From assembly GCF_009730915.1 (NCBI RefSeq), contig NC_052473.1, forward strand, positions 18,310,100-18,374,099: a DNA stretch of 64,000 nt. The letters run 5' to 3'. The notes under the pieces were generated by a model. It saw only the letters and a list, made by a program, of their open reading frames with translations, searched no databases and had not been told where the DNA came from. Positions within the stretch are counted from its first letter, which is position 1; each line of letters starts with the position of its first letter. This document shows, piece after piece, positions 25,167 through 35,726 of this stretch. A program made the translations under genes and the position numbers. The DNA is from Dioscorea cayenensis subsp. rotundata. Its lineage: Eukaryota; Streptophyta; Magnoliopsida; Dioscoreales; Dioscoreaceae.

Positions 25167-25925
25167 ATAGTATATTCAGGTTCATATAATTCAAAACTAT
25201 ATAATAATATATATATATGTGTGTGTGTATATATATTCATATTGTATTGTTTATAACTTTATATACTCTGTTTTCAAGGCAGGGTGTCTGTCATTTCTCA
25301 ACTACCAATTTTGGAAATGGAAATGAAATTGGAAGAGTATTTAATGTGTATTTGTGTGAGTTAAAAGAGAGTTACTTTTGATGCATTGGTTTGAGAGAAA
25401 GAAAGGAGTGATATTGATGGAAATATATCATGGCATTGTTTTAGCACCACAAGTTGTTTTGCTTTTGTCCTGTGTGTTATGTATCACACTCTCAAACCCT
25501 AAATTGTTATTTAGCTTACTAGGCTATCAATGTTGGACAAAAAAGAAAAAATTTAAATGAAAGGTAACTTTAATAAACTCCTCTTTGTTTTGTCTCTCGA
25601 TTGCTTTTAATATTTAAAATTTTTTAATTTTACCAATTAAACACTTTTTAATTTTAATTTAAATGTAATAATATAGGATCGAAATCTAACCGGTTTGAAC
25701 CCGACCCTGTAACCCAATACAGGTAATATAGTTAAAAATAAGAATAAGAAATGTTAAATCCATGTGACATTATATATTAATTTTCAGTTATGAATCAAAA
25801 GAAATTAATCATCAAATCCATCACTACTCACAATCATACATGAATCATTTATACCTCTCTCTCTCTCCCTCCTCTTGAGCTTTCCTTATCAGGCATCAGC
25901 TTTAACTCTATTTTATATTTTATAT

Positions 25926-25956
<31 letters not shown>

Positions 25957-26447
25957 ATTATACTATTATATAATATGATAATAATATTATAATATAATAA
26001 TATATATAATGGAAGAGAAAAAGGGGATATTATTGAATGGACGGAGGAGAGAGTAGCAGAGATGCTGCCAGAAAAAGAAACAGAAAACATTCAATTCAAT
26101 GCTGCCACCTTTTTGTTCCTTTTTTTTTAATATCTTTTTTCTCATTTCCTGTCTTAATTCTCTCCATCAACTATTTTTTTAAAAAAAAAAATAGGTAAAC
26201 CACAATTTATTAGAAAAATCTCCATCTCTCATTCTTTTCTTAAATATATTCATATATATGTATATATATATATATATATAATAAGGTCTTAAATTTAATT
26301 AAGAGGTACACAATTATCACTTGATTTCACCAACTATGTCTCTTCATTCATTCACATTCAAGAAATACAATAATTAATTAACACCATTAATCATTAACAC
26401 AAGAAGCAAAACAAAAAGAAAGTACAAGACCAAATGAAACTTCATAT
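25167..26447. other. Intergenic, AT-rich
   Basis: Contains the RLK 3' flank and (TA)n/(TG)n tracts at 25206-25236 and 25925-25957. No coding region is supported. Confidence 0.5.
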
Positions 26448-26477
26448 CTTCTTCTTCTTCTTCTTCTTCTTCTTCTT
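26448..26477. repeat. (CTT)n microsatellite
   Basis: About ten CTT repeats just beyond the CLE stop codon, in its 3' UTR (GAA repeats on the transcript strand). Confidence 0.9.
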
Positions 26478-26482
26478 GTGCA

Positions 26483-26704
26483 TTAGTTATGCAAAGGATT
26501 GGGACCAGTAGGCACAACACGATCATTAGATAAGCTTGAATTCATCGTCGATGAAGCGAAACGATCATCGAGTTTCATTGCTTCAGAAACAACACCTTCA
26601 AACTCAGGCTTAGAATTCTTTGAAGTGATAAACTCTCTTGCAAAGACATTTGAAACAATGAGAATAATAATAATAATAATAAGAACAATAGCCTTCCACT
26701 TCAT
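26483..26704 (-). CDS. CLE-family signalling peptide precursor
   Basis: A 73-aa intronless precursor. The start is placed at 26704 (MKWKAIVL) because the signal peptide begins there; the in-frame ATG at 26812 would add an unlikely hydrophobic extension. Residues 2-22 form a signal peptide with a run of isoleucines, ending near SNVFA. A variable region follows, and the last 12 residues are RVVPTGPNPLHN, a complete CLE dodecapeptide (prolines at 4 and 7, Gly6, terminal His-Asn). CLE peptides are cleaved, hydroxylated or arabinosylated on proline, secreted, and perceived by CLV1/BAM-type LRR kinases in meristem, root and vascular signalling. The terminal LHN and VP match the A-type, root-acting class. 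There is no C-terminal extension. Confidence 0.92.
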   Translation of the reverse strand: MKWKAIVLIIIIIILIVSNVFAREFITSKNSKPEFEGVVSEAMKLDDRFASSTMNSSLSNDRVVPTGPNPLHN

Positions 26705-28448
26705 GGAACAAAAACACTCAAAAGAACACCAAATGACACAAGACAAAGGAGATATAGAAGAGAAGAAGACAATGAAGTTAATAGAGTTCAAGTCAAACAA
26801 ATAAGAAAACAAAAAAGAAGAGCAATAACTACTAAGGTTACTAAGATTTACAGTGTCTTATGAGACATCTACATCTGAAGCTCAGTGATTCCACCAAACT
26901 GCATTTATTTGCCTTCATTCCATGGGCCCAAGAAAGAAAGAGAGAGAGAGAAATGCATGTATATAGGTTTAGGGTAGTATATTAACATTCCATTCTTATG
27001 CCATTATTTGTCTCTAGGGGACAAACAAGTCCTGTGGTTCAAATATATGTATCTAACTAAATGAAATCTTAGTATGAATAAGACCACAGCTTCAGACAGA
27101 ACATTAAATGTCTACTAGAACAACATGAGTAGGTTTTCAGTTTAGGGTTTTTTTGGGTGATGTTTAGGTCCTATCCTATATAGGGGACAGAAGACAAGGG
27201 TTAGGCTTAGGGTTAGGGTTACCTAGCTATATATGGTTCCTTCATTCATGAGTACATGAGAGAGAGAGAAAGAGAAGGTAAGCATTTATTTCCTCAGACT
27301 GTTGCACAACTTCTCATTGAATTTGTTTTCATGTTGTTATTTAATAATAGAGCCATGATATGCCAATGATTTTTCTAAGTTTGGTTGGATTCTTATATTA
27401 CTATTATGGAGTAAATCTTTGTGTTGAGAAGCATGCATGCATGCATGCATGCATGTATGTATGCATGTTTGATAACTCATGTGTATGTTCACTGTTATTC
27501 CAAACCTTTGGGAGGTAGAACTTGAGTGGATACAAATTATATAGCATGCATTAATTAGTGTTTAAAAATTATCAGGTAATCCGGGCTAAAATTTTTAAAT
27601 AATTTTATTGTTTTAAGATGAGATTCTCCTAATTTTTAATGATCAGATTTAATAATCTAACGTAATTGCCCCTTGATTTTTAATAATATTACAATTACAT
27701 TTTTCTTATTTATTGTATTCATATTTTAATAATTATGTACTATGTTACAGTTAAAATATTGTAATTTAGTTTACTTTTGTAATTATATTTTATTAAAAAA
27801 TTTTGTTCTATCTTTATTCTACGGTTGCTCTTAAAGTTATTTTAGAAATTTTATCACTATTTTCTATTAATTATTATAACCAACTTTATTATTATCAACA
27901 ATGGGTTCCTAACTAAATTAACAAGACTTTTCTTTTAAGTGTACTTCATCCCTGGTAAAAGCCGTTAGTTTTCGTAGTTTTTTTTTTGGGTTTTTCTATC
28001 TTTGTTTGTATGCTAGCCTATTTCTTTTTCAATAAATTTATAATTTATTTATTTAGAAAAAAAAAAAACATGACCATTGTAAATTATTATTATATTTTTA
28101 AGCATATAATTTTCACACCTCATCATATTAATGTGATAAAACACTAAATTGGGGAACTAAATAGCCAGTATTTTTATGTATTAATATTAATTATTAAACA
28201 TGATAGAAATCCAACGAAACTCATTGTATTTTAAATTAATATTTATTAGATCAAATTTAGATTAGCTCGTTTTAACAATGTTCCCCTGAACCAAACAAGG
28301 CCCACGTGCATATTAATAACAAAAGTATCAAAGGGTCAATGGAACGAATCATGTTAGAACTCTTACTATTTTAATAATAAACATGTTGATCTATTCTTGG
28401 GCTCGGAGAATCTATTTAATATTTATTTTTTATCGTAATTAAGAATAT
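26705..28448. other. CLE promoter and intergenic sequence
   Basis: No other gene is seen. It includes GA tracts at 26935-26952 and 27258-27272, a short TTAGGG-like patch at 27198-27220, and the GCAT repeat listed below. Confidence 0.5.
27431..27467. repeat. (GCAT)n tetranucleotide repeat
   Basis: Six GCATGCAT-type units followed by GTAT variants. GCATGC also matches the RY motif core bound by B3 factors, but nothing else suggests function. Confidence 0.9.
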
Positions 28449-29448
28449 NNNNNNNNNNNNNNNNNNNNNNNNNNNNNNNNNNNNNNNNNNNNNNNNNNNN
28501 NNNNNNNNNNNNNNNNNNNNNNNNNNNNNNNNNNNNNNNNNNNNNNNNNNNNNNNNNNNNNNNNNNNNNNNNNNNNNNNNNNNNNNNNNNNNNNNNNNNN
28601 NNNNNNNNNNNNNNNNNNNNNNNNNNNNNNNNNNNNNNNNNNNNNNNNNNNNNNNNNNNNNNNNNNNNNNNNNNNNNNNNNNNNNNNNNNNNNNNNNNNN
28701 NNNNNNNNNNNNNNNNNNNNNNNNNNNNNNNNNNNNNNNNNNNNNNNNNNNNNNNNNNNNNNNNNNNNNNNNNNNNNNNNNNNNNNNNNNNNNNNNNNNN
28801 NNNNNNNNNNNNNNNNNNNNNNNNNNNNNNNNNNNNNNNNNNNNNNNNNNNNNNNNNNNNNNNNNNNNNNNNNNNNNNNNNNNNNNNNNNNNNNNNNNNN
28901 NNNNNNNNNNNNNNNNNNNNNNNNNNNNNNNNNNNNNNNNNNNNNNNNNNNNNNNNNNNNNNNNNNNNNNNNNNNNNNNNNNNNNNNNNNNNNNNNNNNN
29001 NNNNNNNNNNNNNNNNNNNNNNNNNNNNNNNNNNNNNNNNNNNNNNNNNNNNNNNNNNNNNNNNNNNNNNNNNNNNNNNNNNNNNNNNNNNNNNNNNNNN
29101 NNNNNNNNNNNNNNNNNNNNNNNNNNNNNNNNNNNNNNNNNNNNNNNNNNNNNNNNNNNNNNNNNNNNNNNNNNNNNNNNNNNNNNNNNNNNNNNNNNNN
29201 NNNNNNNNNNNNNNNNNNNNNNNNNNNNNNNNNNNNNNNNNNNNNNNNNNNNNNNNNNNNNNNNNNNNNNNNNNNNNNNNNNNNNNNNNNNNNNNNNNNN
29301 NNNNNNNNNNNNNNNNNNNNNNNNNNNNNNNNNNNNNNNNNNNNNNNNNNNNNNNNNNNNNNNNNNNNNNNNNNNNNNNNNNNNNNNNNNNNNNNNNNNN
29401 NNNNNNNNNNNNNNNNNNNNNNNNNNNNNNNNNNNNNNNNNNNNNNNN
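28449..29448. other. Assembly gap (1,000 N)
   Basis: Exactly 1,000 N between AT-rich intergenic sequences; real length unknown. Confidence 0.98.
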
Positions 29449-31156
29449 ATACATATAGAATTATTCAAATGATGCATGAATTTTATCTTCACAAAGAAGC
29501 ATGTTGGCTTGCTTTTTCAAAACAACCAATAAAGCCTTCAACAAATGCACTGTATATGAACAGCTTATGAAGACCTCTGCCTGTACTTAATTCAAACCAA
29601 ACATCAACCAATAATTTTCTTTATTTCTCATGAAGATGACCAACTTCATTTATTAAAAGAACAAGTGACCCTACTTCACAAAAAGGTGATCCATCTTTGA
29701 ATTCAAACTAACAATAATAGTGCCAATAGATTTCACTTTCATTCTGCAAGAATCCAAGGTCCAAATTGCTCGCGAACTACTCGGATTTCAGTTTAAAATT
29801 AAATAAATTAAGGAGGCAACCTTGAGCTCCTGCCTCAAGTTGCTCAATTCATTAATACTTATGAACAGCTCGTTACTATAATATAGAACAATATAGTAAT
29901 TTAGATATTTTTAAATCACTGTGTTATAGGTATAGTTATCAGACTCGGTCGAGGATTTGAGTCTCGATCAATCGGTTCAACTGTTAGGTCATTTTATGTA
30001 AAAATTGGGTTAATAAAAATATTTTAAAGTAATAGATTATTTTAATTATATAATGATATATAATAATAATATTCATCAATTATTAGTTACAAATAAATAA
30101 TTTGATGGAAAAAAAAAAACAATTGTGAAGCACTTATTTGGAAGCAATATAAAAGAGAAAAAAAAACACAAACTTAACAAAAGTATATATACACCTTTCA
30201 TTTTATTAGAAATAAAATTTAAAAAAAATAATAATAAGAGGATGAAAAGGTCATTTAAAAAAAATATTGACTTGACCAGATTATAGAAACTCAACCAGTT
30301 CATCAGATTTGACCGATTGAAAGCGGATCAAAGCGGGTTGATCGCATAAACGATATAATTAGAGACTTAGACTGATTAAGCATTGGATCACCGGATCAAC
30401 CGGTTGGAGTTTAATAATTATGGTTATAGGCGTGTTATTGTAGTTATCTTACTTTATTTGCATTACTATAATTAAATTAATGTACATGTATATTGTAGTT
30501 GTGATACTGTAGTTAGCCAAGCAGAGCTTGAGCTCTCAAACCTAACAAATAAAGCCAGTAGTAAGCTCAACCAAAGTTCAAGCTCGGTTCAAATACTATA
30601 AAGCTGAGCTTAATACACTGATTGCAGCTTTAGGTCTACCAAATCCTCACAAAGTTGAAAGTCAATACTTATCCTCTTTGATATCATAAACAAGACTTCT
30701 AGTTCTCCACTCTAACTCATTAATATATTGAGATTTTGATGACACACTTGGATGAAGTTGTTATAGAACATTATATTTGACCGTGTGGACCATTAAAATG
30801 CACTCCTTTTCAGCCTTTTGACCAACTTGTGTAGTCATATTATGGCCGGTGTGTCAAATCCATACAAACAAACCATAGCTGTTAACAGCTTCCTCCATTG
30901 AAAGGAACCTTCCCATCTCTCTCTCTCTTTCTTTCTATACAACTCCATGGAAACCTCTCTTTCCTTCAACTACACACATTTAACATCTTGCTTTTCTCTT
31001 CACATCTGTTGCCAACTCAGCTCCAACTCAGTTATAATCAAGAACCAATGAACCATCCTCTTACTTTCTCTCCATTTCTAGTACCTATAAAACCACTCAC
31101 CATCTTCTTGCACCATTTCATCAAGCACAAAGTTGCAATATTGACAAACAACAACA
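29449..31156. other. Intergenic, including the promoter of the first XTH gene
   Basis: No gene is supported apart from the MITE at 29931-30422. The last ~250 bp before the ATG at 31157 are pyrimidine-rich, typical of a plant 5' UTR and proximal promoter. Confidence 0.45.
29931..30422. mobile_element. MITE with 8-bp target-site duplication
   Basis: The 492-bp element is flanked by a perfect 8-bp repeat, GTTATAGG (29923-29930 and 30423-30430). The left end TATAGTTATCAGACTC matches the reverse complement of the right end, CATAATTATTAAACTC, imperfectly. Internal CGGTTCAAC/ACCGGTTGG motifs also mirror each other. The 8-bp duplication suggests hAT. No coding capacity. Confidence 0.65.
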
Positions 31157-32177
31157 ATGACATTGTCTTCTTTTCTTAGTGTTATACTTGCATTTGCTTT
31201 TATAGCCACCTTTGCCAATGCTTCCAATTATTATAAGGATTTTGACATCACTTGGGGTGATGGCAGAGCTAAAATCCTTAACAATGGTGAACTCCTCACT
31301 CTTTCTCTTGACAAGTCTTCCGGCTCAGGTTTTCAGTCCAAAAACGAGTATCTTTTCGGCAAGATCGATATGCAACTCAAACTCGTCCCCGGAAACTCAG
31401 CCGGCACAGTCACAGCTTACTATGTAATTCTTTGATGATCTCTATCTGTTTTTAAGAAGATTTGATTATATATGGTTTTCTCATATGATTTATTATTTTT
31501 TTACAGTTATCTTCTCAAGGTGCAACTCATGATGAGATAGACTTTGAGTTTCTAGGAAACTTGAGTGGACAACCTTACACATTGCACACCAATGTGTTCA
31601 CTCAAGGGAAAGGCAATAGAGAGCAGCAATTCCATCTCTGGTTTGATCCTACCAAAGACTTCCACACTTACTCTGTTGTTTGGAATCCCCGGCATGTAAT
31701 GTAAGTTTGCGAGTCTCTCATCTTATCAGCTTAAGCTTTTGGATTGAATCTAACTCACTTAACACTTTACCGGCCGGCTTTTTCAGTTTCATGGTGGACG
31801 GAATTCCGATCAGAGATTTCGTGAACCATGAGGCAAATGGTGTGGCTTTTCCGAAAAACCAACCGATGAGGATCTACTCAAGCTTATGGAATGCTGATGA
31901 TTGGGCAACCAGAGGAGGACTTATCAAGACAGATTGGACTCAAGCTCCATTTGTTGCATCCTATAGAAACTTCAATGCAGATGCTTGTGTTTGGTCTTCT
32001 GGGAAATCTAGTTGTTCTAATTCCAAGTCTTCAAACATGCCATGGTTTAATCAACAGTTGGATTCTTCAAGCCAGAAGAGATTAAAATGGGTGCAAAAGA
32101 ACTACATGATCTACAATTACTGCACTGATGTCAAGAGGTTTCCTCAAGGCCTCCCCACTGAGTGTTCTCTGCCTTGA
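31157..32177 (+). CDS. Xyloglucan endotransglucosylase/hydrolase (XTH)
   Basis: Exons 31157-31423, 31507-31700 and 31787-32177 give 283 aa. Residues 1-22 are a signal peptide ending ATFANA. The GH16 catalytic motif [10 protein letters not shown] is at 97-106, followed at once by an N-glycosylation site NLS (107-109), the usual XTH arrangement. The C-terminal XET domain has paired cysteines ([11 protein letters not shown] and [17 protein letters not shown]) and the acceptor-site region [20 protein letters not shown]. XTHs cut and rejoin xyloglucan in the cell wall during growth; the loop sequence is typical of the transglucosylase group rather than hydrolases. It is convergent with a second XTH starting 137 bp beyond its stop. 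Confidence 0.93.
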
Positions 32178-32314
32178 TTTCTACATTATATATGTATGTG
32201 TATATGATGATACTATTTGTTATTCTTTTTTTTATTAATGTATCTCTGTGTATGTGAATTGATTTTGTTATTAATGATCGATGAGTTCATTGAATAATAC
32301 ATGATATAATTGTT

Positions 32315-33606
32315 CTAAGTGTTTGTTGAGCATTCAGAAGGCAATCCCTGAGGGAACCTCTTCAAATCTGAACAATAATTGTACACCATGTAGTTTTTCT
32401 GTATCATTCTCAGCAACTCGAGACTCGTCGAATCTAGTTCCTGTAACATCCATGAGTTGTTCGACAATGAACGACAAGATGATACACCGGAGGATGATAC
32501 ACAAGCGTTGGCATTGAACTCTCGGAAAGTAGCAGTAAACGGCGCCTTGCTCCAATCTGTTTTAACACGCCCGCCTCTTGTTGCCCAATCATCGGCATTC
32601 CATAAGCTTGAGTAGATTCTCATCGGCTGGTTCTTCGGGAATGCAACGCCGATCAATTCATTGTTTTTGAACACTCGTATAGGCCTTCCATCCACATAGA
32701 ATCTGCAATTGGACAGAACAACAGATACACCAATGGAACAGTAAAACACTTGACAGAAATATAATTTTTGGAAGGCAAATTGACACAATATATACATACA
32801 TAACAATTCTAGGATTCCAAAGAAAGGAGTAAGTGTGGAAATCCTTTGTAGGATCAAACCAGAGATAGAATTGTTGCTCTCTGTTCCCTTTCCCTTGAGT
32901 AAACACATTAGTATGAACAATGTAAGGGTCTCCACTAAGATTACCAAGGAACTCAAAATCAATCTCATCATGTGTTGATCCCTGGGATGATAACTACAGA
33001 GAATGATTACAAACCAAACATCAGTACAAAGTATCAGTAAAACAGAGGTTCTTAATAGTATTGAATTCTATTGGTACACGGGTCTATTGGTACGAGTGGT
33101 GAGAGTTCGATGGTACACGGGTCGCCGATAGAGCTCTCACCGAGTGGTGAGAGTTCGATTCTCGGCTGTGGGCACATTTCTGGGAGTTGTGAATAGTGGT
33201 TGTGTACGAGTGGTTCCAGCGCCACGTGAGCGCGGTCTCGTCCCCACTTGTTCCACCGAGGCTTGTGCACGTCCCTGGGTCTCTAGTGGGTTCGCCCCGC
33301 TCCTCTTCCCAAAATATATATATATATATATATATAGTATTGAATTCTCACATAAAAGGTGGTGACGGTGCCAGCAGAGTCCCCGGGGATGAGCTTTATC
33401 TGCATATCGAACTTCCCGAATAAATACTCGTTCTTCAACTGGAATCCGGAGCCGGAGGACTTGTCAAGAGATAGAGTTAGGACCTCTCCATTGTTGAGAA
33501 TTCTGGCATGGTCATTGCCCCAAGTTAAGTCAATATCTTGATAGAAGTTAGCAGCATAAACTGCAGTAATGAAAGCCATTGCACAAAGAATACAAGAAGA
33601 AGCCAT
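32315..33606 (-). CDS. Second XTH, inverted copy with a SINE in intron 1
   Basis: Exons in gene order: 33352-33606, 32800-32993 and 32315-32702, giving 278 aa. The signal peptide is [28 protein letters not shown] is at 93-102 with NLS glycosylation next to it. The middle exon is 194 bp, the same size as in the neighbour, and splice phases are identical, so the two arose by inverted local duplication. Differences include VDGRPIRVF for VDGIPIRDF and a distinct C-terminal Ser-rich loop. The function is the same cell-wall remodelling. Intron 1 (32994-33351) is enlarged by a tRNA-like SINE in antisense; its splice sites are intact. Confidence 0.92.
33070..33333 (+). mobile_element. tRNA-derived SINE in XTH intron 1
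   Basis: A 264-bp insert is bounded by a perfect 15-bp target-site duplication, ATAGTATTGAATTCT (33055-33069 and 33334-33348). It is GC-rich against an AT-rich intron, has a B-box-like GAGTTCGATTCTC (33151-33163) and ends in a (TA)n tail (about 33313-33333). Its 5' part repeats a roughly 50-bp unit containing CGAGTGGTGAGAGTTCGAT twice. No coding capacity. It lies opposite to the host gene. Confidence 0.85.
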
Positions 33607-35726
33607 TGTGAGACTTTTGTGTGGCTGAAAGAAAGATACTTCTGGCGTTTAAATACCATGGTCATATGAATTCTAGACCTCAGTACATTGTCTTCAAGAG
33701 ACTGCCAGAGTAATCTATAAAATTCAAAGAGGAAATGATGATTTTCAAGACAATGGAGTATTGTTATCATTCACAAACTTTGTTCCACCATTTGTTTGTG
33801 GGCCGGTGACACTTGGATGGAATTAATTAAGTCTTAAATCCTTTTGTTTTAGTATGCACCTTATCCTTAATGTCGAAATAATTATTAACAATTGGCATGA
33901 TAGAAGTGCATGACAACAATGACTTGTTGATGAAAGAGCAATTAACACAATATAATAAGTACCTGACATCAATAATCTGTTAATCAAGAACAAGTTTTGG
34001 CATGGAGAAAAATTTTCAAAATTGTCCTCAAATAGGATTAAATAAAGAAATAAACATGCATCCCCACAAACAGGGCCTCTAATACACAGCTTCATAACTT
34101 TCAATATTAAAACAAAGTCCCTAAGATCAAAATTTTCTTCTCGTATTGTTTGTATGAGAGACCCACATTGACTAATAAACATAGTAAGAACATTTTAATG
34201 TGTTGCTTCTTGAAATTGGTGTTCCTCTGCTTGTGAATGAACTTGTTGGTGTAATTTATCGACCAGAATAAATATCTGTCAATTGCTTTTGTTACACGAA
34301 TGGACAGGTTCTCTTAATTCTTCGAATATAGGTGGCCAACACAGCTCAATTTCTCTAACAATCTTGACAAGTAAAAATCCCGGCTTTGAACTTGGTTCTG
34401 TAAACAAAAACAGATCATTCAATTCAGTAAAATGAACCCTTTTTTTTTCTGACGCTAAATGGTCTTGTGCTCGTGAAATCACTTTCAAGTTAATGATAAT
34501 TTTGTAAAGACCACAAATTTTACATTATGATGATTCATAATATTATGTATCTCACAATCTGTGTATAAAGCTTGAACTTCCCAGATGGAAGTTCCGTTTC
34601 CACAAATATTCGTTTACATGACCTGCTATAGACTGAAAACATGAAACAAATATAATAAAACTACTCAGAACTATTAAATAATCAAGTGATGAACAATTTG
34701 AGGGGCAAATTTGAACATGCTAATCATCTGAAGCATATTCCTTAAGAGTACCAATTTGTTTGACTGGCCTATCGCTCTATTCCAATGCTAACTTTCCTCA
34801 AAGATAAAGCCTTGATAAATTTCTTTCACCATGCATGGAAACGGGTATCGATGATCCACGAAATTTAGATTGCTCTCCATTCAAACAAGCCTAAGTTGCC
34901 AAATTTTGGGTGACATGAACTGAAAATAAGAGTGTGATGTTCCACCAAGTTTGCCATTGATGTACAACAAGGGATTTCTGATGGTTGGAAGCATGGAGCA
35001 AATGATGAAAACTTGAGGAAACTTTTAAAACTTGAAATTCAAAAGAATTACTCAAATTGATTTTATTGTCAACATGAATATGTCAAGAAATCTAAAAGAA
35101 CACAAAAAAGGGGAAAATAACATTACAAATAATGTGAAAAGTCCCAGACAAACAATATTCAGTTACCACAGCATTGGGAGACTAAATTTCAACTCAAAAC
35201 AGTAAAACTAAATTTACTATTATTCAACCATAGCTATATCATCAACACTATGACTTTTAGCAAATATATGAAGGCAAACTCATGCATACGTAACTTGTTC
35301 TTAAAGCCCACGGGAAAAAACAACATTGTTATATTGAAGAAAGAATCACCGTATCAAGACTAAAATGGAAAAGGAAAGAAAGGCAATACTCATTATTCAC
35401 ATTGGAGAGGATAGAAAGTACAATATAAATTTTTTTTTTAAAAAAAAAGCACTAAAGAGAACACATTTACTTTCTCGATCATTCATGTTAGTAAAAAAAT
35501 GAAGCATTTCGAGCAAACAATATTCAAACAAATGAAACATACTCCGATACATAAGCACGTGAAGATTCCTAGAACTAACATTCATCAATAGCATAATTTT
35601 ACGGATTATAAGAAGATGCAACTTGTTAAACAAAATTTAAATCTCAATCAACAATATCTGAAAACAATAACACTTGAAAATATCAATACCTAAAGCGTGG
35701 TAAAATAAGAACATACTTGAACTAAC
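33607..35726. other. Intergenic between the XTH and RRP1 genes
   Basis: AT-rich, many stops on both strands, no supported gene. The last few hundred bases (about 35100-35726) probably include the RRP1 3' UTR. Confidence 0.5.

Noticed and set aside
26499-26804. A 101-codon plus-strand frame
   Set aside because: It is the antisense of the CLE gene, which has a complete signal peptide and CLE motif.
27198-27220. TTAGGG-like repeats suggesting interstitial telomere sequence
   Set aside because: Only three imperfect units, and the plant telomere unit is TTTAGGG; more likely chance or a promoter motif.
33141-33165. tRNA gene suggested by a B-box-like sequence
   Set aside because: No cloverleaf can be formed; the motif lies in a SINE with a target-site duplication.
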